Below, piece by piece: positions 24,228-32,085 of a stretch of DNA of 32,085 nt. Below the pieces are notes generated by a model that was not told where the DNA came from, did not search any database, and saw nothing but the letters and a program-made list of their open reading frames with translations. The position numbers were made by a program, and so were the translations under genes. The first letter of the stretch is position 1. Every line of letters starts with the position of its first letter. This stretch comes from Acidimicrobiia bacterium (GTDB lineage Bacteria; Actinomycetota; Acidimicrobiia; Acidimicrobiales; CAIXPF01), in the NCBI GenBank assembly GCA_009377505.1, contig WHTX01000022.1:1-32085 (forward strand), in the 5' to 3' direction.

Positions 24228-26159
24228 ATGACCGCTGCCTTCTTCCCGGCCCTGGTCGTCGTCGCCCTGTTCGGCGTACGGGTGATCGGCGCCCGGGTCG
24301 GCTGGCTGCGGGCGATCCTCATCTCCTGGTTGGGCCTGGCCTCCGCCGGGTTCCTCCTCTTCGGGATCGGTCGGGCCGAGTCCTCCCCGCCCGTCAGCAT
24401 CGCCGTGGTCATCGTCGGCCTCGTCGCCATGGTCGCCTGGACCGCCGTCTTCGACCTGATCGCCCCCTCACGTCGCTCACCGAACCGCAGGGCCGAGCTC
24501 AACCCGGCCACCGCCCTGCGGCGGGCGATCTCCCGAACCGGGCGCCGAGCCGCCCTCGCTGTCCTGGCCGCCCGGTTCGGCCTCGGTCGCTACGCCCGGC
24601 GCCACGCCCCCGGCCCGTCCGGAGCCGCCACCGGCGCGGCGCTGCGGGAGACCCTCCAGCGCGCCGGCGGCGTCTACGTGAAGCTCGGCCAGTTCCTGTC
24701 GACCCGGCCCGACCTGGTGTCCGCCGACATCGCCGACGAGCTGCGGTCCCTCCAGCAATCGGTGGGCCCCGTCCCGTTCGACGCCGTGTGCGCCGTGCTC
24801 GCCGAGGACTTTGCTGACCGCGGCGACCCCGACGAGCTGTTCGCCGAGCTGCACGCGGAGCCGGCCGCGGCCGCGTCGATCGCCCAGGTGCATCGAGGCG
24901 TCACCCCTGACGGGCAGGCCGTGGCCGTCAAGGTCCAACGCCCGGAGATCGCGGAGCGGATCCGCCGCGACCTCGACATCCTCGTGCGGACGACCGAGAG
25001 GCTCGAGACGCGGACACGATGGGCCGCCGACCTCGGCCTCGCCGTGACCGCCCGGGCCTTCGCCCACAGCGTCGAAGGCGAGCTCGACTTCACAGCCGAA
25101 GCCCGCAACCTCCGGCTGCTCGCCACCGCCGTCGAAGCTCACCGTCGTGTCGTGGTACCCCAACCCGTCGACCACCTCACCCGTCGGCGCGTCCTCGTCA
25201 TGGAATGGGTCGACGGTGAACCGATCACCGCCGCCGCCCGCCACCTCGAACCCGCCGACCGCACCGATCTGGCCGGCACCCTGCTGTGCTGCACCCTCGA
25301 CCAGATCCTCACCGCGGGCACCTTCCACGCCGACCCCCACCCTGGCAACATCCTGCTCACCTCCGACGGCCGCGTCGCGCTCATCGACTGCGGTGCGGTC
25401 GGGGCCCTCGATCGTCGCCAGCGCCACGCGCTGCGCACGACCCTCGCCGCCGTCGCCAGCCAAGACCCAGCGCAGCTCGCTGTCGCTGTACGCCGTATCA
25501 CGACCCCCAGCCGCAGCATCGACCAGGCCCGGCTCGAACGGGCCCTGGGCGGCCTACTCGTCGAGCACCTCCGGCCCGGCGCGACCCCTGGCGTCGAGCT
25601 CGTCGCGTCGCTCATGGGCCAGATGCGCGTCTTCGGCCTCGCCATCGACCCCGCCATCGCCGGGGCGCTACGCGCCCTGGCCACCCTCCAATCCACCCTC
25701 CAGACCCTCGACCCCGCCTTCGACCTCGTCCGCGAAGCCACCACCCATGCCAGGCACGCCACCCTCAACCCGCTTCGACAGGCGGGCGCCGACGACTCAC
25801 CACGCGCCCAGCTCGAGGCGCTCCTCCCCGAGGTCCTCCCCACGGTCGCGACGCTGCCGCGCCGGCTCGACCGCATCGTCGAGACCCTCGAACGCGACGA
25901 GCTGTCGGTCGGCGTCCACCTCTTCCCCACCGACGACGACCGCCGCGTCGCCGGCCGCGTCGCCAGCCAGCTCACCATCGCCGTCGTGCCCGCGGCGCTC
26001 GGGGTCATCGGCGCGCTCCTCGTCCTCGCCGCCAACCCCCAGCTCGGCACCGGCACCGGCCGCGTCATCCAGGCCGTCGGCCTCAGCTGCGTCGGCGTCG
26101 CGCTGCTCGTGCTCTTCAGCACGCTCGTCAACGCGCTGCGCTCCCTGCGGGAGCGATGA
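24228..26159 (+). CDS. AarF/ABC1/UbiB family atypical kinase, membrane-anchored
   Basis: 643 aa. Two or three N-terminal helices (~4-80) precede the kinase-like domain, and two helices close the protein (~580-600, ~612-635). Family motifs are KLGQ (152-155), the Ala-rich loop AAASIAQVH, Lys235 in VAVK, HADPHPGN (367-374) and LIDCG (Asp387), where the usual DFG has become DCG. UbiB-like proteins support quinone or lipid metabolism by ATPase activity at the membrane. In an actinobacterium a menaquinone or lipid role is possible but unproven. The start ATG lies seven bases after the VOC gene. Confidence 0.92.
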   Translation: MTAAFFPALVVVALFGVRVIGARVGWLRAILISWLGLASAGFLLFGIGRAESSPPVSIAVVIVGLVAMVAWTAVFDLIAPSRRSPNRRAELNPATALRRAISRTGRRAALAVLAARFGLGRYARRHAPGPSGAATGAALRETLQRAGGVYVKLGQFLSTRPDLVSADIADELRSLQQSVGPVPFDAVCAVLAEDFADRGDPDELFAELHAEPAAAASIAQVHRGVTPDGQAVAVKVQRPEIAERIRRDLDILVRTTERLETRTRWAADLGLAVTARAFAHSVEGELDFTAEARNLRLLATAVEAHRRVVVPQPVDHLTRRRVLVMEWVDGEPITAAARHLEPADRTDLAGTLLCCTLDQILTAGTFHADPHPGNILLTSDGRVALIDCGAVGALDRRQRHALRTTLAAVASQDPAQLAVAVRRITTPSRSIDQARLERALGGLLVEHLRPGATPGVELVASLMGQMRVFGLAIDPAIAGALRALATLQSTLQTLDPAFDLVREATTHARHATLNPLRQAGADDSPRAQLEALLPEVLPTVATLPRRLDRIVETLERDELSVGVHLFPTDDDRRVAGRVASQLTIAVVPAALGVIGALLVLAANPQLGTGTGRVIQAVGLSCVGVALLVLFSTLVNALRSLRER

Positions 26160-26238
26160 CCACGTTCGCCGCGGCCCAGGCGATCGCCTGGCAGACTCTC
26201 GCCCGCTGGGGTTCGGGGAACCCAACTGGGGGGAAGAC

Positions 26239-28683
26239 GTGCTGTCGCCGTATCGCGTGCTCGATCTCACCGACGAGCGAGGCCATTTCGCCGGCTACCT
26301 GCTGGCGGCGTTGGGCGCCGAGGTGATCGCCATCGAACGGCCGCGCGGCATGCGGGCGCGCGGGCTCAGCCCCTTCGTGGCCGACGAGGCGGGGGCAGAA
26401 CGTTCCCTCACCCACTTCGGCTACAACCGGGGGAAGCGCTCGGTGGTCCTCGACCTCGAGGAGACCGGCGACCGTGACCGGTTCCGTCGCCTGGCCGCCG
26501 GGGCCGACGTGGTGCTCGAGTCGGCCGTGCCCGGGGCGATGGACCAGCTCGGCTTGGGCTACGAGGTGCTGGCCCAGGGCAACGCCGCGCTGGTCCACAC
26601 GTCGATCACCGCCTTCGGGCAGCACGGCCCCAAGGCAAACTGGCCGGCCACCGACCTCACCGTGCTGGCCGCGAGCTGCGCATTGGTGCTCAACGGCGAC
26701 GCCGACCGGGCGCCGGTGCGCCTGGTCGTCCCCCAAGCGTTCGCCATGGCCTCGGCCGTGGCCACGTGCGCCACGCTCGTCGCCTTGGCCGAGCGGGCGG
26801 TGTCGGGGCGAGGCCAGCACGTCGACGTGTCGGCGCAGGGCGCGGCCATGCTCGCCGTGCAGGCCAGCGTGCTGGCGGAGGCCGTCGGCTCGCCGGCGCT
26901 GCGCCGCACCGCCGGCGGCGCCCGCACCGGCGCCATCGACATCCGGCTGGTGTACCCGGCCGCCGACGGCCACGTCTCCGTCACCCACGTGTTCGGGCCG
27001 GCGATCGGGCCGCGCACCGCCGAGCTGATGGCGTGGGCCTGCGAGGAGGGCCACTGCGACGAGGCATTGCGCGATCGGGACTGGGTGGAGTTCAACGACC
27101 TCGTCGAGGCCGGCGAGGAGAGCGTGCAGACCTGGGAGGCGGCCAAGGCGGCGGTGGCGAAGCTCACCTCGTCTCACACCAAGGCGGAGCTGCTCGAGGA
27201 GGCGATGCGGCGCCGCCTGCTCATCGCGCCGATCGCGGGGATGGACGACGTGGCGGCCAGCGCGCAGCTGCGCCACCGCCGCTTCTTCGACCTGGTCGAG
27301 CATCCCGCCGCCGGGCGCGCCATCGAAGTGCCGGGGGCCTTCGCCAAGTGCTCGCCGCGGCCGCTGGCCACCTTGGCCGGCGCGCCTCGGCTCGGTGAGC
27401 ACAGCACCGAGGTCCTCAGCGCGCCCGATCGCGTGCCCGCCGCGGGGCGGCGCAACGCCTCGAGCGGCCCAGCCGCCCCCGGCCGACCGTTGGAGGGGCT
27501 GAAGGTGCTCGACTTCACCTGGTCCATCGCCGGGCCTCACGGCGTGCGCACCCTGGCCGACTGCGGGGCGATGGTGGTGAAGGTCGAGTCGACGACCAAG
27601 CCCGACGCGGCGCGTGGCTACCGGCCCACCTACGACAACCAACCGGGCGCCGAGAACTCCGCGCTGTTCGACACGATGAACGCCGGCAAGCTGAGCTTGC
27701 AGCTCGACCTGAACCACGCGCTCGCCCGGGCCGTCGTCCTCGACCTGGTGCGCTGGGCCGACGTGGTCGTCGAGTCGTTCTCGCCCCGGGCCATGCGGGG
27801 CTGGCAGCTCGACTACGAGCACCTTCGGGCGGTGAACCCCAGCGTGATCATGGTCTCGACCTGCCTGACGGGCCAGGACGGCCCGCTGTCCTCCTTCGCC
27901 GGGTACGGGAACCTGGCGGCCGCGTTGTCGGGCTTCTACGGCCTCGCCGGCTGGCCGGACCGGGCGCCGGCGGGCCCCTTCGGGGCGTACACCGACTACA
28001 CGTCGACCCACCTGGTGCTCGCCACGCTGCTCGCCGCGGTCGACCACCGGCGCCGTACCGGGGAGGGCCAGCACGTCGACGTGGCCCAGGCCGAGGCGGC
28101 GCTGCACTTCCTCACGCCGGCGGTGCTCGACTACACCGTGAACGGGCGCGTGGCCCGACGTGCGGGCAACACCGACCCCGAGATGGCCCCCCACGGTGTC
28201 TACCCCGCGGCGGGTGACGACCGCTGGGTCGCCATCGCCTGCCAGGACGACGATGCCTGGCCGGCGCTGTGCCAGGTGCTGGGCCGGGCAGACCTGGCCG
28301 AGGACGCCGGCCTGCGCCATGGCGGCGGCCGAGCCGCCCGCCGGGACGAGCTCGACACGGCCATCTCCGCCTGGACAGCGGCGCGCCGGGCCGAGGAGGC
28401 CGAGGCGCTGCTCGTGAGGGCGGGCGTCGCCGCGCACGCCGTGAACAACAGCGCTGAGTGCCTGGCCGACCTGCAGCTCCAGCATCGCCAGCACTTCCTC
28501 GAGCTGGCGCACCCCGAGCGCCGCTGCATCGTGGAGAACACCCGCTTCCAGCTCTCCCGCACGCCCCCCCGGGTGGGGCTGCCGCCGCGCGTGGGCGAGC
28601 ACACCGACGAGGTCCTCGCCGATCTCCTCGGCTACCCGCAAGAGCGCATCGAGTCACTGCGGTGCGCGGGCGCGTTGCGGTGA
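26239..28683 (+). CDS. fused double family III CoA-transferase (CaiB/BaiF)
   Basis: 814 aa from the GTG at 26239, with GGGGGGAAG just upstream. Two CaiB/BaiF domains are joined head to tail: ~1-395 (YRVLDLTDERGHFAGYLLAALGAEVI) and ~416-814 (GLKVLDFTWSIAGPHGVRTLADCGAMVVKVE). Each has its own GQHVDV strand. Domain 2 has the Asp that forms the acyl-aspartate intermediate, in YTDYTSTH (Asp586). The matching place in domain 1 (VVPQAFAMAS) has no Asp, so it is probably structural. Family III enzymes are interlocked dimers, which the fusion could make permanent. It would activate an acid, for example one released by the esterases, as its CoA ester. Confidence 0.9.
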   Translation: MLSPYRVLDLTDERGHFAGYLLAALGAEVIAIERPRGMRARGLSPFVADEAGAERSLTHFGYNRGKRSVVLDLEETGDRDRFRRLAAGADVVLESAVPGAMDQLGLGYEVLAQGNAALVHTSITAFGQHGPKANWPATDLTVLAASCALVLNGDADRAPVRLVVPQAFAMASAVATCATLVALAERAVSGRGQHVDVSAQGAAMLAVQASVLAEAVGSPALRRTAGGARTGAIDIRLVYPAADGHVSVTHVFGPAIGPRTAELMAWACEEGHCDEALRDRDWVEFNDLVEAGEESVQTWEAAKAAVAKLTSSHTKAELLEEAMRRRLLIAPIAGMDDVAASAQLRHRRFFDLVEHPAAGRAIEVPGAFAKCSPRPLATLAGAPRLGEHSTEVLSAPDRVPAAGRRNASSGPAAPGRPLEGLKVLDFTWSIAGPHGVRTLADCGAMVVKVESTTKPDAARGYRPTYDNQPGAENSALFDTMNAGKLSLQLDLNHALARAVVLDLVRWADVVVESFSPRAMRGWQLDYEHLRAVNPSVIMVSTCLTGQDGPLSSFAGYGNLAAALSGFYGLAGWPDRAPAGPFGAYTDYTSTHLVLATLLAAVDHRRRTGEGQHVDVAQAEAALHFLTPAVLDYTVNGRVARRAGNTDPEMAPHGVYPAAGDDRWVAIACQDDDAWPALCQVLGRADLAEDAGLRHGGGRAARRDELDTAISAWTAARRAEEAEALLVRAGVAAHAVNNSAECLADLQLQHRQHFLELAHPERRCIVENTRFQLSRTPPRVGLPPRVGEHTDEVLADLLGYPQERIESLRCAGALR

Positions 28684-28912
28684 CCCGTTAGGAGAGGCGC
28701 GACTACCTAGCCGAGCCAGGATCAAGCGCCCGTGCACGGCACGTATCTGGACGGCGCCCGGCGTCACCTGACCGTCAGGAGCTTCGCCAGCGAAAGGATC
28801 CGTCGAGTCGAGTCCTACCTCGTCCCGCTCCCGTAGCCCCGCTCGGCGACCGACCGCCGCCGGGCGCCGACACCCGCACCCTGGCCCTGCTGCTATGAGC
28901 ATCGCCCCGCGG
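28684..28912. terminator. convergent intergenic region with short palindromes
   Basis: The gap between the converging CoA-transferase and carboxypeptidase genes holds CCTGAC-C-GTCAGG (28767-28779) and TTCGC-CA-GCGAA (28783-28794), two adjacent short hairpins without U-tracts. They may mark transcript ends from both sides. No gene was recognised here. Confidence 0.35.
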
Positions 28913-30613
28913 TCACAGGGTTTCGTAGATGACGCTGGAGATCGCCGCCTCGTCCTCGAAGACACCGCCAACGTCGGTCGCGATGTCGGAGATCGGCCCG
29001 GCGTCGTTGACCATCAACGCGTAGGCGACGGTACGCCCGCTCTTGGTCTCGACGTACCCGGCCAGGTTCTGAGCCTTGAGCTCGAGGTCACCATCGTCGT
29101 TGGCCATGATCGTCGTGCCCGGCTTGGCGAACACATGACCCTTGCCAGCAAGGGTGGTCCCTGCGGTGGCCAGCGAACCGTCCTCGCCCATCACCGGGAG
29201 CGACGCCCGGAACTCCTCGGCGACCTCCGTCCGGCTCATGGCCGTGAGCATCTGCACCAACGCCCGGGGGGCGGCCTCGCTGTCCGGCGTGCCGCTGCCG
29301 TTCGTGGGGAACGTGAACTGGGACCCGTCGACGCCGTACGTGTCGATGAGGGCCTGGCGCTCGGCCTCCAGCGCCCCGTCGACGGTGCGCTCGCCCTGGG
29401 TGAGGCCGAGCAGGCTCAGGCTCAGGTTGGCACCGAGGTTGAGGCTGACCTTCAGTACCAGCTGCGCGGTCTGCGCGAAGGGGGCCGACTCGTACGCCGC
29501 GACCTCGGTGTCGGCCGGGTAGGTCGCGGGGAGGACCGTCGGTGCGAGGCTCTCCGCATCGTTCGGCGTCACCGGTGGGGCGTTGACGGCGACGCCGTGC
29601 CGCGCCAGGGCCTCGATGAACGCGGTGCGGGCGAAGGCGTTGGGCTTCTCGACCCTGAAGGTGCCGACGAACGAGTCGATGTGCGTCAAGGGGGCCACGT
29701 AGCCGACCGGGATCTCGCCCGAGACCGTCGCCGTGCACCCGGGGGTGGCCGTACACGCCGGCCGGGTGTCGTCGGACAGCGTCACCGCGGCGCCGGGCGC
29801 AGCATCAGCGGCCACCGTCGTCACGTCGCTGTCGACGGTCAGGGCCGCCGTCTCCGGACGGTAGGACATGGCCGCGGGCTGCCCGACCCCGCCAGGGGTG
29901 ACGGTCACGTCGACCATGTTCTCGTTCAGCATCATCGGGGTGATCAACAGGTTGCCGTTGGGCACGCGGTACGGCTCGAACATCCGGTCGTCGATCACCA
30001 CGTCGCCACGTACCGACGAGATCCCCGACGCCTTGACCTGGCGAGCCAGCTCGTCCAGCGCGTACAGCGGGTCTTGGGGGGTGAGGATGGCGGAGCCGAG
30101 CGAGTTGGCGTCGTTGTGGTCGAAGTTGGCGAACTCGACGGTGTCGGCATCGATCCGGCGGCCACCGAACTCGAGGTCGCCACCGGCCACGAGGACCAGG
30201 TTGCCCTCCAGGTTGCCCTCCTCGTCGACCGTGCCCTGGCGGTGGACCGGGGTGCGCTGCCGGTGGTCCGCGCCCAGCTCGTCGAGCGCGGCCCCCACCG
30301 AGAACAGCTTCCTGGTGGACCCGGTCAGCGACATCTCGTCAGCGTTCAGCTCGTAGAACGATTCTCCGGTCTCGACATCGGTGACCAGCAGGCTCCACGT
30401 CGCGTCGGCGTACCTCGGCTTGTCCATGATCGAGGTGATGCTGTCCGGCAGCGCCGCCGCCACCGACGTCGACGTCGACGACGTGGACGATGCCGATGCG
30501 CCCGAGCCGCAAGCCGCGACCAGCAAGCCCGCCACAGCCGTGACGGCGTAGGCACGACGAGCAGGTGCCCGCCTCCCGCGCCCCGAGCCCGGGCGCCTGG
30601 GCGATGTCGACAT
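28913..30613 (-). CDS. dacB: S13-family D-Ala-D-Ala carboxypeptidase lipoprotein (PBP4/DacB type)
   Basis: 566 aa from the ATG at 30613 (AAGGGG upstream); an ATG at 30661 would add 16 residues. An Arg-rich start, a hydrophobic core and VAGLLVAACG form a lipoprotein signal, followed by a Ser/Thr linker, so it should be anchored outside the membrane. Penicillin-binding motifs are STRK (Ser99, Lys102) and SLN (390-392); the third motif, normally KTG, reads KPG (497-499). PBP4-type enzymes trim peptidoglycan peptides. The Thr to Pro change could weaken catalysis. It is transcribed just behind its paralogue (57 bases). Confidence 0.88.
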   Translation of the reverse strand: MSTSPRRPGSGRGRRAPARRAYAVTAVAGLLVAACGSGASASSTSSTSTSVAAALPDSITSIMDKPRYADATWSLLVTDVETGESFYELNADEMSLTGSTRKLFSVGAALDELGADHRQRTPVHRQGTVDEEGNLEGNLVLVAGGDLEFGGRRIDADTVEFANFDHNDANSLGSAILTPQDPLYALDELARQVKASGISSVRGDVVIDDRMFEPYRVPNGNLLITPMMLNENMVDVTVTPGGVGQPAAMSYRPETAALTVDSDVTTVAADAAPGAAVTLSDDTRPACTATPGCTATVSGEIPVGYVAPLTHIDSFVGTFRVEKPNAFARTAFIEALARHGVAVNAPPVTPNDAESLAPTVLPATYPADTEVAAYESAPFAQTAQLVLKVSLNLGANLSLSLLGLTQGERTVDGALEAERQALIDTYGVDGSQFTFPTNGSGTPDSEAAPRALVQMLTAMSRTEVAEEFRASLPVMGEDGSLATAGTTLAGKGHVFAKPGTTIMANDDGDLELKAQNLAGYVETKSGRTVAYALMVNDAGPISDIATDVGGVFEDEAAISSVIYETL

Positions 30614-30670
30614 GGCGGAGGAGCCCCTTGTGGTGCGACGGCGTTCGACGTAGACGGCCATGGAGACGGG

Positions 30671-32085
30671 CTAGCGGGAGAGCGCTTGCTGGAACGCCGC
30701 CGCCACGCCAGCGACGTCGGCGCCGGCATCGTGCAGGCCGGTGGCCAGGTCGGGGTAGGTCGCCCCGCTCATCGACAAGCCGAACACCAGGTTCCGGCCC
30801 TGGTCGGTCGTGATGTAGCCGGCGAGGCCCTGGACCCCGTAGAAGAGCCGGCCGGTGGTCGGGTCCATGGCGACGCTCGTGCCTGTCTTTGCCGCCACCT
30901 TGCCCTTGGCGGGACTGTCCTGGCCGACGCTGGCCAGCGAGCCGCTCACCCCGAGGACGGGCTGGCCGGCGACGAAGTCCGGCCCCCAGGGCTGGGCCTG
31001 CGCCCAGGCCATCCAGCCGGCCATCTGCTCCGGGGTGGTCGAGGCCGGGTCGGCCCCCTGCCCGTCGAGCAGCACGATGTCGTCGGCGACGAGGCCGGCT
31101 TCGTCGATCTTCTCGTGCACGGTCTTCAGCCCGTCGATGCAGTCCTCCGAGCCGGCACTCGCCGCCATCAGGCACATCAGGGCGTTCGCCCCGGTGTTGT
31201 AGCTGGTCTCGAGGATCATGCTGCCGAACTCGCTCAGCGGCGGCGACGTCAGCGACGCCACGAGCTGATCGGCCGGGTAGCTGTCCTTCGCCGGCAGCGT
31301 CGCCTCGTCGTTGGGCCCGACGGCGGCGGCGGTGACGCCCACCCCGGCGCGGGCGAGCGCCTCGATGAACAGGGTGCGCGCCCAGTTGGCGGCGTCGGGG
31401 ACGCGGTAGATCGTCAGTTGCGAGGTGCCTGCGGCGATGGTGCCGCTGACCTCGACCGAGGTCGGGTCGTCGGGGCCCGGGGTGACCTGGAGCGCGGTCG
31501 GCGTGCTCGCGTCGGTGGTCGTCACCGTCGAGGTCACCGTGATCGCTTGGGTCTCCGGCCTCGTGCCGGTGCTCGCCAGCTCGCCCACCTCGGTCGCCGT
31601 GACCGTGATGTCGAGGATGTTGTCGTTGATGTAGATCGACGGCACCGGGCCCTCCTGGCCCTCGAAGGTGTCCCAGATCCTGGTGTCGACGGTGACGTCG
31701 CCGCCGACCTGGGTGATCCCCGAGGCCGCCACCTGCGCGGCGAGATCGTCCAGCCCGGCAAGGGGGTCGTCCGGGACCAGGGCCGCGTTCGGGGCGACGT
31801 TGCCGTAGACGTGGTCGATCGTGGTGGCGTTGAACGTGTGGTCGACCCGGCCGCTCATCGCGCCCCGGCCGCCCATGGCCAGGTCTCCCGAGGCCACCAT
31901 CACCAGGTCGCCGTCGACGACGCCATCGACCGCGGGGCTGGTCACGTACACCGGCGTGGTCAGCGTGGCGTCGGTGCCCAGCTCGGCGTACACCGAGCCG
32001 ACGGTGAAGCCCTTGGCGGTGGACGCGGTGAGGACGAACTCCCCGGGGCGGTTGGCCAGCAGGACCTCACCGGTCTGGGGGTCGG
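30671..32085 (-). CDS. dacB: S13-family D-Ala-D-Ala carboxypeptidase (PBP4/DacB type), N-terminus outside window
   Basis: The reading frame runs past the window edge; 471 codons are visible, the first being DPQTGEVLLANRPGEFVL. The catalytic STAK lies ~20 residues in (TASTAKGF), SYN is in ETSYNTGANALMCLM and KTG in VAAKTGTSVA, so all three penicillin-binding motifs are intact. The order and spacing are those of PBP4/DacB, with the large inserted domain between STAK and SYN. It is the upstream gene of a tandem pair of paralogues that have diverged strongly in sequence. Signal peptide and start cannot be seen. Confidence 0.9.
   Translation of the reverse strand, partial: DPQTGEVLLANRPGEFVLTASTAKGFTVGSVYAELGTDATLTTPVYVTSPAVDGVVDGDLVMVASGDLAMGGRGAMSGRVDHTFNATTIDHVYGNVAPNAALVPDDPLAGLDDLAAQVAASGITQVGGDVTVDTRIWDTFEGQEGPVPSIYINDNILDITVTATEVGELASTGTRPETQAITVTSTVTTTDASTPTALQVTPGPDDPTSVEVSGTIAAGTSQLTIYRVPDAANWARTLFIEALARAGVGVTAAAVGPNDEATLPAKDSYPADQLVASLTSPPLSEFGSMILETSYNTGANALMCLMAASAGSEDCIDGLKTVHEKIDEAGLVADDIVLLDGQGADPASTTPEQMAGWMAWAQAQPWGPDFVAGQPVLGVSGSLASVGQDSPAKGKVAAKTGTSVAMDPTTGRLFYGVQGLAGYITTDQGRNLVFGLSMSGATYPDLATGLHDAGADVAGVAAAFQQALSR

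Noticed and set aside
24477-25463. 328-codon minus-strand frame opposite the AarF-like gene
   Set aside because: Gly/Asp/Val-rich antisense frame without motifs, opposite a clearly identified kinase-like gene.
28654-28971. 105-codon minus-strand ORF in the convergent gap
   Set aside because: Arg/Pro/Gly-rich, overlaps both neighbouring gene ends, no domain or ribosome-binding site.

Overview
The window is high-GC DNA with strong G/C preference at third codon positions, frequent GTG starts, ATGA/GTGA gene overlaps, and a leaderless toxin-antitoxin promoter. Its gene content (Baeyer-Villiger monooxygenases, LLM-class flavin monooxygenase, CaiB/BaiF CoA-transferase, coxMSL-type molybdenum hydroxylase, DUF2231 protein, free-standing LigD phosphoesterase) points to an actinobacterium. 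An uncultured Acidimicrobiia-like lineage is my best guess, but that is inference from style and content rather than from a marker gene.

Layout. 1-711 (minus): the start of an FtsX-like permease and its ATPase partner, which seems to lack its first ~25 residues. 768-1394: a double-cupin protein, separated from the next gene by a long inverted repeat. 1440-7244: a divergent oxidative module. On the minus strand are an HSL-type esterase and a type I Baeyer-Villiger monooxygenase. On the plus strand a translationally coupled SDR, second esterase and Ldh2-type dehydrogenase. Together they can be read as alcohol to ketone to ester to alcohol plus acid. 7234-9232: a GNAT acetyltransferase and an acyl-CoA dehydrogenase. 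9575-13647: a tightly overlapping operon for a three-subunit molybdenum hydroxylase (FAD, 2Fe-2S and Mo subunits) ending in a MoaD/ThiS-like sulfur carrier with a C-terminal GG. Two of its junctions carry tandemly duplicated GC-rich linkers that sit exactly on the ATGA overlaps; one creates a 29-codon micro-ORF.

13660-15415 looks like accessory DNA: a Phd/VapC toxin-antitoxin pair with a palindromic leaderless promoter, flanked by 56-bp imperfect direct repeats, then a 20-bp repeat of the toxin gene end and a broken lipoprotein gene. 15416-19247: a divergent two-component flavin monooxygenase system (NtaA/DszA-like oxygenase and FMN reductase), a substrate-binding protein without a signal peptide, a 21-bp tandem repeat and a crotonase-fold protein without the usual catalytic glutamates. 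19260-21090: a DUF2231 membrane protein and a stand-alone LigD 3'-phosphoesterase. 21256-23115: a second, longer Baeyer-Villiger monooxygenase. 23136-23720: the wreck of an ATPase/TPR regulator. 23831-28683: a VOC protein, an AarF/UbiB-type kinase and a fused double family III CoA-transferase. 28913-32085 (minus): two tandem S13-family D-Ala-D-Ala carboxypeptidases, the upstream one cut by the window edge.

Taken together the central 27 kb resembles a catabolic region for a cyclic or branched ketone, terpenoid or steroid-like carbon source: oxygen insertion, ester cleavage, CoA activation, beta-oxidation-type steps and molybdenum-dependent hydroxylation. No substrate can be named from sequence alone. 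I found no tRNA, rRNA, CRISPR array, intact transposase or integrase.
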